From Bacteroidota bacterium (GTDB lineage Bacteria; Bacteroidota; Ignavibacteria; OLB7): a stretch of 64,000 bases of DNA. Below, piece by piece: positions 17,876-27,315 of this stretch. Under the pieces are notes generated by a model, which saw only the letters and a program-made list of their open reading frames with translations, made no database searches and had not been told where the DNA came from. The stretch spans positions 1 through 64,000 of the forward strand of contig JAFDZV010000035.1 of the NCBI GenBank assembly GCA_018266795.1, read 5' to 3'. Each line of letters starts with the position of its first letter. The stretch's first letter is position 1. A program made the position numbers and the translations under genes.

Positions 17876-19159
17876 CTATGCGGCCAGGTAGGAGGATATC
17901 CAGCCATGCCGGCGCGGGATCTCGTTGGATGCCAGCACCTCGACGTCGTCGCCGGCGAGTGCGATCGGCTGTGCACCGATGCCGCTGCTCAACAGATAGT
18001 GCGGGCCCGCCAGCGTTCCGCCCTCCTGATCAACCGAGAGCGTGCCCCGTGCGCTTGCAAGGCTCATGGTCGGGAAGGCGGCCGCGAGTTCGCGAACGTC
18101 GTTCCCGGTTGTCAGCAGTGCGTGGTCGATCAGATTGGCCGTATCGTAGCCGAGCAGTGCGAAAGCGTTCGGGGCACCGTGCCCGTTACGCTGGAAGCGG
18201 GAAGCAAAGAGCCGGCTCTCCTCCGGAGCGAACGCCGGCGCCCAAACGCCCACCGTGTAGGTGCGGAGCCGCGAGAGGATGGTTCCTCCGCCCGGCGCGT
18301 TCCCTGCGGAGAGTGGAGCGCGCGGATCGATGCTTATCACGGGGATGCCGCATGCTGCTGCCGAGGCCGCATAGGCATTGAGGAAATCTCCATCGGCCGC
18401 CGTTGCATGCAGCGAGAGTACGAAGTCCGGCGCGGCGTTCACTATCTGCTTCACAACGGTGCGCGGTTCCAGGCGTTCCGCTCGCGCATTTGTGACAACG
18501 GAGTGAACCACTGTTCCGCCGGCGCGCTCGAAGGCGAGACGGAAGGCCGGACCGATATCGAAGCCGCTCTCCACGAAGGAGGAGGCGATGGCGCAGCGGC
18601 TTCCGAGATGTTTCGCCGCCCATGTGCCGGCGCGATAGGCGCCCTGCCACAGGCCGAGTGTGCTCTGGAAGAGATAGGGGGAGCTGCCTGCTCGGTCGCC
18701 GATTCGTTCGCCGGCGTGTACCGCAAGGAACGGCACACTGCCGTCTTCAAACATGTCGCGAACCCAGCGTGCCGCGGACGGATTCATCATGCCGACAACA
18801 ACGTCCGCGCTGCGATCCTTTGCAATGCGACGAGCCGCGGCGATTGCCCGGTTCACACCATGGCCAATCGTTATCCCGTTCACCTCGATGCCCCTGCGCC
18901 CGACAAGGCGCTCGCGCGAGCCGAGGAACGTCTCGATGCCGGCGCGTACCATTCCCGCGCCCGGCGCTCCCTGGTCCGGATGGAGCAGGGCCACGCGTAC
19001 CGGCCTTCCGGAGGCGCCGAACGGCGAGAGCGCCGATCCGTTCTGAGCGCTGTTGAAACCCGAGAGGATGGGTCTGGTGACAACCGCCGCGGATGCAAGG
19101 CCCAGCTTCTTCAGGGCGCTGCGTCTGCTGTCGTCGGTGTACGATGTGTCCGTCTTCAT
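17876..19159 (-). CDS. Tat-exported type 1 periplasmic binding protein (LivJ-like)
   Basis: 427 aa. A twin-arginine-type leader (SRRSALKKLGLASAAVV) precedes a Leu/Ile/Val-binding-type fold: VRVALLHPDQGAPGAG, SADVVVGMMNPSAARWV, FLAVHAGE, and a late LLGYDTANLIDHAL. Such proteins deliver amino acids, amides or urea to ABC permeases, or act as sensors. No permease or ATPase gene is nearby, so an orphan binding or sensing role is possible. Ligand unknown. The start at 19159 (MKTDTSYTDD) leaves a reasonable Tat n-region. Confidence 0.8.
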   Translation of the reverse strand: MKTDTSYTDDSRRSALKKLGLASAAVVTRPILSGFNSAQNGSALSPFGASGRPVRVALLHPDQGAPGAGMVRAGIETFLGSRERLVGRRGIEVNGITIGHGVNRAIAAARRIAKDRSADVVVGMMNPSAARWVRDMFEDGSVPFLAVHAGERIGDRAGSSPYLFQSTLGLWQGAYRAGTWAAKHLGSRCAIASSFVESGFDIGPAFRLAFERAGGTVVHSVVTNARAERLEPRTVVKQIVNAAPDFVLSLHATAADGDFLNAYAASAAACGIPVISIDPRAPLSAGNAPGGGTILSRLRTYTVGVWAPAFAPEESRLFASRFQRNGHGAPNAFALLGYDTANLIDHALLTTGNDVRELAAAFPTMSLASARGTLSVDQEGGTLAGPHYLLSSGIGAQPIALAGDDVEVLASNEIPRRHGWISSYLAA

Positions 19160-19856
19160 ACGTCAGCCTGATTGGTTGCGTCCGCGCCGCGTGCATGCGA
19201 GGGGGAGCCTGTCCTACGCAGACACTACGATTCGTAATCCATGAATGCGCACGATGAGGGGAATCTCATCACGGCACAACAGATGATGCCGGCGTGCGAT
19301 TACGTGGGGCGCAGAGCGAGTTGTGAGCTTGAATATCTACCCGTTGGCGTACACTGTTGGGCCAGTTGATGGCGTCGGCGGGATATCGGTACGCACTGAA
19401 ATGGAATCATTCCGGGCAGTTGCCGAACCGAGTGTCCGGAGTCGCGAAACACGGACCCGAACGATTCTGGTGCGGCAGCAACGAGAGACGATCCTTCCGG
19501 AGGCGGAAGGTGCTGCGAAGATACAAGACTTTTGTTTGAACGCCGCGGCGGCCGGTGGCGGCGCGGACATATTTTTCGGCAATACACCTGCAAGGCCCAT
19601 GAAACATGGGGTTGCGGGGCGTTCTACAACAGTATTTCAGGGTGATAATGCAAACGCCCGAACGTTGAGAGCGCCGGGCGTTTCTGCATGTGAACGGGAT
19701 GGATTGCTACCAGACAGCTGATCGCGCTATCGGCGGTTCTTCATAACCACTTGATAACCAAGGGTCTGGTTCTTCGCCCGCTTGCCCGCGGCTTGCCGAG
19801 AGTTCCTGGCCGGTTGCAGGACAAAGCCGGGCGGAAGGCAATAACGTTCTGGTTTG
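19160..19856. other. Gene-free stretch between recA and the binding-protein gene
   Basis: 697 bp. It contains a hairpin at 19652-19683 and a minus-strand promoter-like octamer TATCTTCG at 19516-19523, which could serve the 17876-19159 gene with a leader of about 350 nt. No convincing open frame, no tRNA. Confidence 0.45.
19652..19683 (-). terminator. Hairpin downstream of recA
   Basis: AAACGCCCG and CGGGCGTTT form a perfect 9-bp stem around a 14-nt loop, 174 bp beyond the recA stop codon. The stem ends in TTT on the minus strand, so it may terminate recA transcripts. Confidence 0.5.
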
Positions 19857-20930
19857 TCAGGAACTCTTTGACTTTCCCTTCGCCGGTGCGGCCTCCGGTT
19901 CCTCATCGTTCGTTCCCACCAGCGAACCCGGCGTGCGGATGCCCAGGCGTTCGCGAACCTGTGCCTCGAGTGCGAGGAAGGTTGGGCCCTGATCCTGCAG
20001 CAGCTTCTTCAATTGATCGCGGCCCTGCACACGTTCGTCGCCGAGCGTGAACCAGGAGCCGCTCTTCTGAATGATCCCGTGTTCGATTGCCAGATCGATC
20101 ACGTCGCCGACCTTGGAGATCCCCTCGTTGTACATGATGTCGAACTCGACTTCCTTGAACGGCGGAGCCACCTTGTTCTTCACGATCTTGGCGCGTACCC
20201 GGTTGCCAACGATCTCCTGCCCATCCTTCAGCACCTCCTTGCGCCGCACATCGATGCGTACCGAGGCGTAGAACTTCAGCGCGTTGCCGCCGGTTGTGGT
20301 CTCCGGGTTTCCGTAGATCACACCGATCTTCGAGCGAAGCTGGTTGGTGAACAGAACGATTGCATTGGAGCGGCCGATTGCCGCGTTCAGCTTTCGCATT
20401 GCCTGCGACATCAGGCGTGCCTGCGAGCCCATCTGAGCGTCGCCCATCTCGCCTTCGATCTCCACGCGCGGCGTGAGCGCGGCAACGGAGTCCACCACAA
20501 CCACGTCGATCGCGCCGGAGCGAACCAGCGTCTCCACGATCTCCAATGCCTGCTCGCCGAACTCGGGCTGCGCCAGCAGGAGGTTGTTCACGTCCACACC
20601 GAGACGGGCGGCGTACTGTATGTCCAGAGCATGTTCGGCATCGACAAACGCGGCTACGCCGCCGCGCTTCTGGGCTTCGGCGATTACATGGAGGCAGACG
20701 GTCGTCTTGCCGGAGGACTCCGGCCCATAGATTTCCGTGATACGACCGCGGGGAATGCCGCCGATGCCGATCGCACCATCGAGTGAAAGCGACCCGGTGG
20801 AGATCGCCTCGGCCGGAACAACCGCCGAGTCGCTCAGACGCATGATCGCGCCCTTGCCGAACTGCTTTTCGATCTGATCGACCGCGTTCGTAATAGCCCG
20901 CTGCCGTGCGTCCTTCGTTAGTTCTGCCAT
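19857..20930 (-). CDS. recA: RecA recombinase
   Basis: 357 aa. Begins [17 protein letters not shown] and carries Walker A GPESSGKT, the EHALD box, [11 protein letters not shown] (L2 region) and the standard core, ending with a Ser/Lys/Glu-rich tail. It forms ATP-dependent filaments on single-stranded DNA for recombination and triggers LexA self-cleavage where an SOS system exists. The ATG at 20930 is chosen by alignment with the family; upstream in-frame ATGs (20981, 21062) would add an atypical basic stretch. The promoter element TAACTTTG is at 21091-21098, giving a leader of about 155 nt. Confidence 0.97.
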   Translation of the reverse strand: MAELTKDARQRAITNAVDQIEKQFGKGAIMRLSDSAVVPAEAISTGSLSLDGAIGIGGIPRGRITEIYGPESSGKTTVCLHVIAEAQKRGGVAAFVDAEHALDIQYAARLGVDVNNLLLAQPEFGEQALEIVETLVRSGAIDVVVVDSVAALTPRVEIEGEMGDAQMGSQARLMSQAMRKLNAAIGRSNAIVLFTNQLRSKIGVIYGNPETTTGGNALKFYASVRIDVRRKEVLKDGQEIVGNRVRAKIVKNKVAPPFKEVEFDIMYNEGISKVGDVIDLAIEHGIIQKSGSWFTLGDERVQGRDQLKKLLQDQGPTFLALEAQVRERLGIRTPGSLVGTNDEEPEAAPAKGKSKSS

Positions 20931-21090
20931 AGAAGAGCTTCTACCAAGAGTTGGTTGTCTGTCCGTGTGTGTGTTCTGCATGAGGAGGGAGCGCTTCGGG
21001 TTCCGCGATTGCCGCCTGCGCCGTGCGCGCCATCGCCTGTGCGACGAAGCGGGCCTGGCCATGCAATTCGGAACGGTGGTTGAAGCGGGA

Positions 21091-21098
21091 CAAAGTTA
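21091..21098 (-). promoter_or_regulatory. -7 element (TAACTTTG) upstream of recA
   Basis: A perfect TAnnTTTG on the minus strand, about 160 bp before the recA ATG. I saw no obvious LexA palindrome nearby. Confidence 0.5.
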
Positions 21099-21298
21099 GA
21101 GTTTTTCGAGGGACGGTGCATTGTTTTTTATCCCTCCGCTGTAGAAAGATTAGGGTATGTATGTCCGGTTTGACGGCCGCGCAGCCCCATCCAGTGCGGC
21201 TTCCAGGGCGGTGGCCCCGAGCCTGGCCGCACAGTTCATACCATTGCGAATGCGAGTATATTGGGAGCCGCTTCAATTCCCCTGGAGAAACCAAATAC

Positions 21299-22489
21299 AT
21301 GGCCGGCGATCCGCTGCAATCCTTCACGGAGCACCTCCAAACCGCTCTCGAGAACACCACGTTCGCAAAGCTGTCGCTTGGCGCATACCGCGGCCCGACG
21401 GCCGGATTGCGGGGCATCATGATCCGCGAGGTGGAGATTCGCGGCGAGCGCCGGCTGAACTTCGCGTGGCGTTATGCGGACCACGAGACCTCGCAGCACT
21501 ATTCCCTCGCCGAGGGGACTGATCGGGTGCGCGAACTGCTCGGTGCGGAGTTCGCCGGCGGTCACCTCTTCACCACGGAGCGCGACTGGCATCTGGAGAT
21601 CGACGGCGCGCAGCGGGCGCGTATCAGCTCCGGCAGGCCATCGGTTCCCGTACGGCCCTCGACCCGCCACGATCGAAGCAAGCCCCGGCCGATGGATCGC
21701 CGCAGCACATGGCTTCACGCGCTCGGGGTGATGAACGAGCGCGGAGAAGTCCGGGAGAGAATGGGGGACAAGTGGCGGCAGATCAACAGGTTCACCGAGA
21801 ACATTGCCGCCCTGTTCGATGCGTCTGAGCTGGCTGGCCGGGAGTCGCTCTCGATCGTGGACATGGGATGTGGCAAGGGATACCTGACGTTCGCCGCCTA
21901 CGACTACTTCGCCAACGTCCGCGGTCTGGATGTTGCCGTGCTGGGTGTGGAGGTGCGTTCCGGCCTGGTGGAATTCTGCAACGATGTGGCGCGCGAATGC
22001 GGCTTCACCGGCCTCCGGTTTCAGGCGGGGATGATAGGCGATCTGGACATGCCGGCGGCGGACATTCTGATCGCACTGCACGCCTGCGATACGGCGACGG
22101 ACGAGGCGATCTTCAGGGGGATCACTGCGAACGCCTCGCTCATCATCTGCGCGCCGTGCTGCCACAAGGAACTGCGTCCGCAGATGCATGCGCCGGAGGT
22201 TCTGCGGCCGCTGCTGCGGCACGGCATCATGATGGATCGTGAGGCGGAGATGGTGACCGATGGACTACGAGCCCTGCTGCTGGAGAGGAGCGGATACAGC
22301 ACGCGGGTCTTCGAGTTCATCGCAACGGAGCATACACCGAAGAACAACATGGTGGTGGGAATCCGGCATCAGCGTCCGGTGGACGTTGACGCCGCCCGGC
22401 GCCAGATAGCATCGATGAAGCAGTTCTTCGGCATCGAGCACCAGCGGCTGGAGGAACTGCTGGAGGAACATATGCGACACGAGATATGA
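21299..22489 (+). CDS. SAM-dependent methyltransferase (PF13679/METTL25-like)
   Basis: 396 aa. An N-terminal region of about 170 residues precedes a Rossmann methyltransferase domain with motif I IVDMGCGKGYLTFA. ALHACDTATDEAI and APCCHKEL follow, a combination seen in the Methyltransf_32 (RRNAD1/METTL25) family. The substrate is not known; RNA is suggested by relatives. The ATG at 21299 follows a GGAG. TATATTGG at 21257-21264 is a weak -7 match. It converges on the flippase gene across an AT-rich hairpin array. Confidence 0.8.
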   Translation: MAGDPLQSFTEHLQTALENTTFAKLSLGAYRGPTAGLRGIMIREVEIRGERRLNFAWRYADHETSQHYSLAEGTDRVRELLGAEFAGGHLFTTERDWHLEIDGAQRARISSGRPSVPVRPSTRHDRSKPRPMDRRSTWLHALGVMNERGEVRERMGDKWRQINRFTENIAALFDASELAGRESLSIVDMGCGKGYLTFAAYDYFANVRGLDVAVLGVEVRSGLVEFCNDVARECGFTGLRFQAGMIGDLDMPAADILIALHACDTATDEAIFRGITANASLIICAPCCHKELRPQMHAPEVLRPLLRHGIMMDREAEMVTDGLRALLLERSGYSTRVFEFIATEHTPKNNMVVGIRHQRPVDVDAARRQIASMKQFFGIEHQRLEELLEEHMRHEI

Positions 22490-22612
22490 GATAGGAGATA
22501 TGACGGTGAGGTGTCACGGCCGTACGGTCGTTGAGAGAGCGCCGCGGTTCATAACTCATCACCCATCGCTCCCTGTGTCCGCTCATATCTCATATTTCAT
22601 CGTTCATATTTT
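22476..22612. repeat. Inverted word array (ATATGAGAT / TCATATCTC) between convergent genes
   Basis: ATATGAGATAGGAGATATGA on the left and CTCATATCTCATATTTCATC on the right are near reverse complements, separated by about 70 bp, and can fold into a long hairpin. The array runs into the last codons of both flanking genes. It probably acts as a shared terminator. Confidence 0.6.
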
Positions 22613-23984
22613 CCCCCCGCGGTGTCTTTCGCAGCGAGAGCGAGAACTGTGCGATGCGGTCGCGCACCAGCGGGCCGAAGCTGCGCGAGCGGCGGAGCAC
22701 GGAGCGGATGGTGAACGGCACGTAGCGGTTCATCCTCTGCGTAAGCAGCACGGCGGTTACCGTTGTGCCAAGCAGCACGGCGGTCGCCATCCCTTCGGTT
22801 CCCAGGAACCATGTAAGCACCAGGCCGCCCAGAATCAGCACGGCCGTTCCGATCAGTGTGCCGCGGTAGAGATCGCGCGTGTGGCCGATGCCGAGCAGTA
22901 CTGCGGACGGGACGATCACGAACGGCATCACGAAGCCGCCCGCCATCAGCAACTGGAACTCCTCCACGGCGTCCGGCTTGTGCAGCACGAACGGCACAAT
23001 CCATGGAGCCAGGGCGATCATCACGATGGTGAGCGGGATCATCAGCGCCGCAACGGCCGCGGTTGCCAGCTCCGTTACCTCTTCGACGGCCTCGATGCGC
23101 TTCTGCGAGTACGCGCGCGAGGTGGCAGGGACAAGCAGCAGTTGAACCGCATCGCGCACCGAGTCGAAAAACCGGTAGAAGGTACGCGCGGCGTTGTACA
23201 GACCCGCAGCTACGCTCCCCTTCAGGCCGCTCACGATGATGACGTCGCTCTGCTGCTGAAGCACCGTCAGCATGCCGGTGCCCCCCTGGTGGATGCCGAG
23301 GTCAAGAAGGCGCCGCAGCGACGGCATGAAATTCCGGAACGTTGGAAACAGCAGGCGCCCGCAGACGATGACGCCCAGCACGGAACTGGCCGTGAACGCG
23401 ATCACGTTGTAGTTCACGAACGTCACCGATGTTCTGAATGTGCCGTTGATCTCTCCGAGCACCATCAGCCCCACGAGAATAGCGAAGTAGATCAGGTCCA
23501 CGAAGAAGATCGCCACGATGCGGTAGCTGATCTGCAGAACGCGGATCGCCACGGTGCGCACCACGTTGGTCAGCACCAGCAGCGTCATCAGCAGGAACGA
23601 GTCGGCAACCAGCGGCGACTTGAGAAGCGGCGCGAACAGCCCGCGGCCCAGCGTCACGATCAATCCAAGCGCGAGTGTGAAGACGGCATAGAGCAGAAAT
23701 GCGGCGGTGATAACCGGTCGCGGATCTTCCTTCCCTTCGGCGGCAATCTTCACCATCGGCTGGAGCACGAAGAAGTCGCCTACCAGCACGATCACCATGA
23801 ACACTACCTGGAAGATGGTCCACGCGCCCCACTCCTCGGGGCTGAGAATGCGGAGAGGAATGATGATCACGGCAACGCCGTAGATCATCGGCAGTACCTT
23901 GTCGGCGGCGGCCCAGATCGCAAGTACCAGAGGAGACTTCGTGCGTCCGGATGAGGGTGACTGAACGGATTGCGATTCGGGCAT
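22590..23984 (-). CDS. Polysaccharide flippase (Wzx/MATE-like family)
   Basis: 464 aa with about 12 to 14 hydrophobic segments spread over the length and short polar loops, as in Polysacc_synt lipid-linked oligosaccharide flippases. The first helix starts at SPLVLAIWAAADKVLPMIYG. It would move lipid-linked sugars across the inner membrane. The ATG at 23984 is 18 nt after the predicted transcription start of TATATTTG (24009-24016); an ATG at 24011 overlaps that element, so 23984 is preferred. It follows the heparinase-like gene closely. Confidence 0.85.
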   Translation of the reverse strand: MPESQSVQSPSSGRTKSPLVLAIWAAADKVLPMIYGVAVIIIPLRILSPEEWGAWTIFQVVFMVIVLVGDFFVLQPMVKIAAEGKEDPRPVITAAFLLYAVFTLALGLIVTLGRGLFAPLLKSPLVADSFLLMTLLVLTNVVRTVAIRVLQISYRIVAIFFVDLIYFAILVGLMVLGEINGTFRTSVTFVNYNVIAFTASSVLGVIVCGRLLFPTFRNFMPSLRRLLDLGIHQGGTGMLTVLQQQSDVIIVSGLKGSVAAGLYNAARTFYRFFDSVRDAVQLLLVPATSRAYSQKRIEAVEEVTELATAAVAALMIPLTIVMIALAPWIVPFVLHKPDAVEEFQLLMAGGFVMPFVIVPSAVLLGIGHTRDLYRGTLIGTAVLILGGLVLTWFLGTEGMATAVLLGTTVTAVLLTQRMNRYVPFTIRSVLRRSRSFGPLVRDRIAQFSLSLRKTPRGENMNDEI

Positions 23985-23992
23985 CGGCTGGA

Positions 23993-26029
23993 TTACGGAA
24001 GTAAGCGACAAATATACGCGAATTGGTTCGGAGCGTTCGTCCCGGCACCGATATGCCCCGATATGCCGATCAGCGTTGCCCGCGCGGCCACACCGTAGCT
24101 GGGCGAGTACCAGCCTTCGGTGAGCGTAAGCGGAACCGAGGCCTCCATCTGCAGCCGCTCTCCCGAGGGGCGCTGCAGTTCGAGCCTGTTCGGATCGATC
24201 CGCACCACCAACACCTCCGCCGGCAGAGTGAAGCGTGTTGCGGTCCGATGCGGACCGCTTGCAACGAACGTATCCAGCACGTGCAACTCATCGCCACTCA
24301 ACGTCCACCTGCGCTGCACCAGCACGCCGCCTCCGGGGAGCCTGCCGTACGCATGGTGTTCGGCGTGGAGCGTGGCTCCGCTCTCCGTGGGGTTCCACTC
24401 CAGGATGGTCACGTCGGTATGGTCATTGCGAACCCTCCAGAGTCCGCTGAACTCCGCGATCTCCGCGCCGTCCACCACGGGGGCGTTGTGCGCCAGGCTG
24501 GATCTGAGCTCGTTGCGCAGCGCGAGATCCCGGGAGTAACAGTAGGTGCCGGGATCGACGATGAACGCTCCGCTCCGGCCATGCAGTGTAAAGGAGAGCG
24601 TGTCGTTGTTTCCATGCAGGCCGATCGGCCCCACATCGGCGAACACATACATGCCGTTGCCGCGCAGCGCCGCGAAGCCGCCGTCGCGATACAGCCGTGA
24701 AGCCGGCGTTGGCGCGGAAGCCCGTGCTGGTACGGCTTCCGCGGCGTTCGAGCCTCGGGCCGCTGCAGTGCCGTTCGCCGTGAGGAGCGCGGCCAGCGAT
24801 GTTCCGCCGGCTGTTGCGCCGAAGTCGTTCCGCCCGAACACCGCCGCCGCAAGCGCCATCGTGTCGCGATGGTCGTACAGCTCCTGCCGGATGCTCATGC
24901 GAAGAATCACGCCGTCGTCGGAATCCCCGAGCTGCGGAACCGTTCCGCTCCCGGGTATGTAATCGCGCATGAATTCCGCCATGCGCTCCACATGCGCCCG
25001 CGCCTGCTCCGGGAAGGGATGGCCGCTCCGTTCCAGAGCCGCAAGTGCTATCAGATACATCTCCAGCACAAGACGGTGATAGCAGATCGAACGCTCGTAG
25101 TGCACGCCGTCCGGAAGCACCTGATGCTCCAGTTCGTCGAGCAGCCGGCGGCGTCCCTCACCAAGCCAGCGATCCCCCTCAGTGCTCCCTGCGAAGAGCG
25201 ACCCGAGCATCACCATGCCGAAGCAGTTGGAGATGTAGTGATTCGTCAGATTGCTGAAGTACTCCAGATTGTTCTCGAGATAGCTTCCATGCCCCCAGGC
25301 GAGCGCCAGGTACTCCAGCCACCACTCATCCGAAATTCCCGGCGCGCCATGGAAGAACGCAAATCCCAGCACCAGCCAGAAGCCGCGGATCGCCACCTCC
25401 ATCGGCATCGTCCAGTTGATGCCGGTGTTGACAGGGTTTGCCCCGCGCCAGCTATCCACGCGCGATGTGAACTCGCGCACCCAGCGATCATCCTCCGTTG
25501 CCCACCACGCCTTCCCCAGCCAGCCGATCCAGTACATCCGGTTCAGTTCCCACACATACTTGACATCGGCGCCGGGAACGTCCAGGAACGTGACGGTATT
25601 GAACGGCGCTGCCGGCCATACATGCCCGCATCCGTAGTCCATGCCCCAGTTGTATGCGCCGGCTCCGCCGGCCAGGCAGAGTCCGAGGGCTTCGAAGTGC
25701 CCCGCTGCGAAGAGCTCCGCATCGTGCACCATGCTCGCTCGCGATTGAAGCGCCAGCATCCGCTCCATCAGCTCGCCGCCCCGGCGGTCGGCCGTGAATG
25801 GAATGCGTCTGGATGCGTTGCGTTGGAATGCATCCAGGAAATTCGTTCCGGGCACAGTCGGTGGGAATGATGCGGCAAGTTGCGCGGGTGTGGGGAGGGG
25901 GATGGGGGACGCAGCGTATCGCCTGCGGCGAAGCTCCTGCCGGAACACTTCCACAACGTGTGCCGGGCCGTGACGCTTCGCGGAGGCAATCAGAAACTGG
26001 AGTCGTCGCGCCAGCTTTTTATGAGCCAT
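23993..26029 (-). CDS. Heparinase II/III-family polysaccharide lyase-like protein
   Basis: 678 aa. An alpha-helical toroid domain occupies roughly residues 60-430 (FNTVTFLDVPGADVKYVWEL, NHYISNCFGMVMLG). A C-terminal beta-sandwich follows, with the typical GLHGNNDTLSFTLHGRSGAF and VDPGTYCY. No signal peptide is seen. Such genes are common in exopolysaccharide clusters, and here the next gene is a flippase, so it may process a polymer or its intermediates. The ATG at 26029 overlaps the end of the preceding lipoprotein gene by 40 bp; an ATG at 26179 would overlap more and adds atypical residues. Confidence 0.85.
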   Translation of the reverse strand: MAHKKLARRLQFLIASAKRHGPAHVVEVFRQELRRRRYAASPIPLPTPAQLAASFPPTVPGTNFLDAFQRNASRRIPFTADRRGGELMERMLALQSRASMVHDAELFAAGHFEALGLCLAGGAGAYNWGMDYGCGHVWPAAPFNTVTFLDVPGADVKYVWELNRMYWIGWLGKAWWATEDDRWVREFTSRVDSWRGANPVNTGINWTMPMEVAIRGFWLVLGFAFFHGAPGISDEWWLEYLALAWGHGSYLENNLEYFSNLTNHYISNCFGMVMLGSLFAGSTEGDRWLGEGRRRLLDELEHQVLPDGVHYERSICYHRLVLEMYLIALAALERSGHPFPEQARAHVERMAEFMRDYIPGSGTVPQLGDSDDGVILRMSIRQELYDHRDTMALAAAVFGRNDFGATAGGTSLAALLTANGTAAARGSNAAEAVPARASAPTPASRLYRDGGFAALRGNGMYVFADVGPIGLHGNNDTLSFTLHGRSGAFIVDPGTYCYSRDLALRNELRSSLAHNAPVVDGAEIAEFSGLWRVRNDHTDVTILEWNPTESGATLHAEHHAYGRLPGGGVLVQRRWTLSGDELHVLDTFVASGPHRTATRFTLPAEVLVVRIDPNRLELQRPSGERLQMEASVPLTLTEGWYSPSYGVAARATLIGISGHIGAGTNAPNQFAYICRLLP
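24009..24016 (-). promoter_or_regulatory. -7 element (TATATTTG) before the flippase gene
   Basis: A perfect TAnnTTTG on the minus strand, 25 bp before the ATG at 23984. It is embedded in the last codons of the heparinase gene, so the flippase may have its own promoter within the operon. Confidence 0.45.
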
Positions 26030-26520
26030 ACGTCGTTCGGTGAGTTGCGTACAAGGCGAAGCGTGGCGCGCCCTTCGATGCGGAAGAGATCGTTCGCCTG
26101 CAATGCAATCGTCAGCGTGTAGGAGCGGGATACATCCGTCAGCAGCGAGTCGCCATCCTGCGTCACATACTCGTTCCACTGCAGGTCTATCTGGTCAGCG
26201 CCCTTGAAGAGATTGTAGGTTGTACGCACCTCCTCGTCACGATTGAACGTGACGTCGGTTGCGCGGTCGGGGTTGTAGTAGCGGAACTGGAAATCGGGAT
26301 GGAGCAGCTGGCCGTAGATCAGCGTGTCGCGATAGGTGTATGCGTACTGAATATTCTGGAACACTCCGGACACCGTTCGCTGGTCGCCGAGCGTTGTCAG
26401 GCTCGGCTGCAAGGCCGGCTCCAGCTTCGGAGCGAACGGATTCGTGCAGCCGATGGCCAGCAGCGCCGGAAGAAGCAGCATTGCAGCAGGGGCCAGACGA
26501 TATCGTGTTGCCAGGATCAA
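25990..26520 (-). CDS. Small lipoprotein, NTF2-like style
   Basis: 176 aa with lipobox AIGC near residue 25. The mature part ends in RATLRLVRNSPNDVWLIKSW, matching FTFRLSKQNEWYISSWRD at the end of the upstream lipoprotein (26613-27245), so the two are probable paralogues. The alternating pattern and the final strand with a Trp pair resemble NTF2-like folds, an inference. It overlaps the heparinase-like gene by 40 bp. Role unknown, perhaps linked to the polysaccharide genes. Confidence 0.7.
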   Translation of the reverse strand: MILATRYRLAPAAMLLLPALLAIGCTNPFAPKLEPALQPSLTTLGDQRTVSGVFQNIQYAYTYRDTLIYGQLLHPDFQFRYYNPDRATDVTFNRDEEVRTTYNLFKGADQIDLQWNEYVTQDGDSLLTDVSRSYTLTIALQANDLFRIEGRATLRLVRNSPNDVWLIKSWRDDSSF

Positions 26521-26552
26521 TCGGACGTGCGGACGAAATGTGCGTTGGCGCG

Positions 26553-26590
26553 GGTCTTCAGCCTGCGCGTTGTGGCGCAGGCTGAAGACC
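26553..26590 (-). terminator. Perfect 16-bp hairpin between the two lipoprotein genes
   Basis: GGTCTTCAGCCTGCGC and GCGCAGGCTGAAGACC pair perfectly around GTTGTG. A third half-site (CTGAAGACCCGCG, about 26599-26611) allows an alternative pairing. It may attenuate transcription inside the operon, or be a repeat element. Confidence 0.55.
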
Positions 26591-26612
26591 TGCGCCTACT
26601 GAAGACCCGCGG

Positions 26613-27245
26613 CTACTTGTCGATGAATCGTGCCTTGATCAATGACCAGCTGGTCTTGTTCGGAATGGCTACGTCGCGCCAGGAGGAAATGTACCACTCG
26701 TTCTGTTTCGAAAGACGGAACGTGAAGAGAAGCGTGCCGTCGGCGTCGCGTTCGGCGTCGTCACGCATGTGCGGAAAGTGCACGGAGTACGTGGCGCTGA
26801 ACTGAAGCGAGTCGGCAATCGGAACGTCGGTTACATCCGTCGGCGAGAACTGAACCGAACAGACGCTCCCCTTCATCAACTGCGCGAAGATGTTTCCGAT
26901 GTAGGTCTCCTCCTGATCGATCCCCCACTGAACGAACTTCGAAGGGGCCGCGGAGAGCCCCTGGGCGGAGGGATAGAAGACGAACGGAGGAAGCCCGAGC
27001 GATGTGTCGCTGAAGCACTTGCGGTAGTCGCTCGCGTTCGCGGACGTCAGCGCGCTTTCCAGATTCCTCAGCACCACCGATGGCGTGGTTGGCTGCTCGA
27101 ACGTGGAGCCGGCGTTGATCGGATTCTCCGGCTGGCGCGTGTCGAACAATCCGCAGCCCCCCACCAGCGCAAGGATCGGAACAAGCAGCAGCAACAGCCC
27201 CGCCGCGCCGCGCCCCTTCCCGGGATATCGTTCAGCCTGCTTCAT
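26613..27245 (-). CDS. Small lipoprotein, paralogue of the 25990 product
   Basis: 210 aa with signal sequence and lipobox VGGC near residue 31. The C-terminal FTFRLSKQNEWYISSW is shared in style with the downstream lipoprotein. There is no catalytic motif. The start codon ATG at 27245 lies in the second copy of a 20-bp tandem duplication. The first copy carries a Shine-Dalgarno and an ATG that encodes only seven residues before a TGA overlapping this start. Translation of the lipoprotein may therefore depend on reinitiation. Confidence 0.75.
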   Translation of the reverse strand: MKQAERYPGKGRGAAGLLLLLVPILALVGGCGLFDTRQPENPINAGSTFEQPTTPSVVLRNLESALTSANASDYRKCFSDTSLGLPPFVFYPSAQGLSAAPSKFVQWGIDQEETYIGNIFAQLMKGSVCSVQFSPTDVTDVPIADSLQFSATYSVHFPHMRDDAERDADGTLLFTFRLSKQNEWYISSWRDVAIPNKTSWSLIKARFIDK

Positions 27246-27271
27246 GATCGTTCAGCCTGCTTCATGATCGT
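27232..27271 (-). repeat. Tandem 20-bp duplication spanning a start codon
   Basis: Two adjacent copies of ATCATGAAGCAGGCTGAACG (minus strand). Each holds an ATG, and because the unit is 20 bp the two ATGs are in different frames. Confidence 0.85.
27242..27265 (-). CDS. Seven-residue leader peptide (MKQAERS)
   Basis: GGAG lies 7 nt before the ATG at 27265. The frame reads MKQAERS and stops at a TGA overlapping the next ATG (ATGA), the arrangement for translational coupling to the 26613-27245 gene. It arose from the tandem duplication. Whether it is translated is an inference. Confidence 0.4.
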   Translation of the reverse strand: MKQAERS

Positions 27272-27315
27272 TCTCCGTGCGCGCTCACGTTCCGCAGAAG
27301 CTTCACCCCAGCGGC

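Noticed and set aside
19690-19856. Possible tRNA near recA
   Set aside because: No T-loop GTTCRA consensus with matching acceptor stem was found.
22500-23954. Open frame of 484 codons on the plus strand
   Set aside because: Antisense of the flippase; rich in His/Arg/Gln with no hydrophobic or catalytic pattern.
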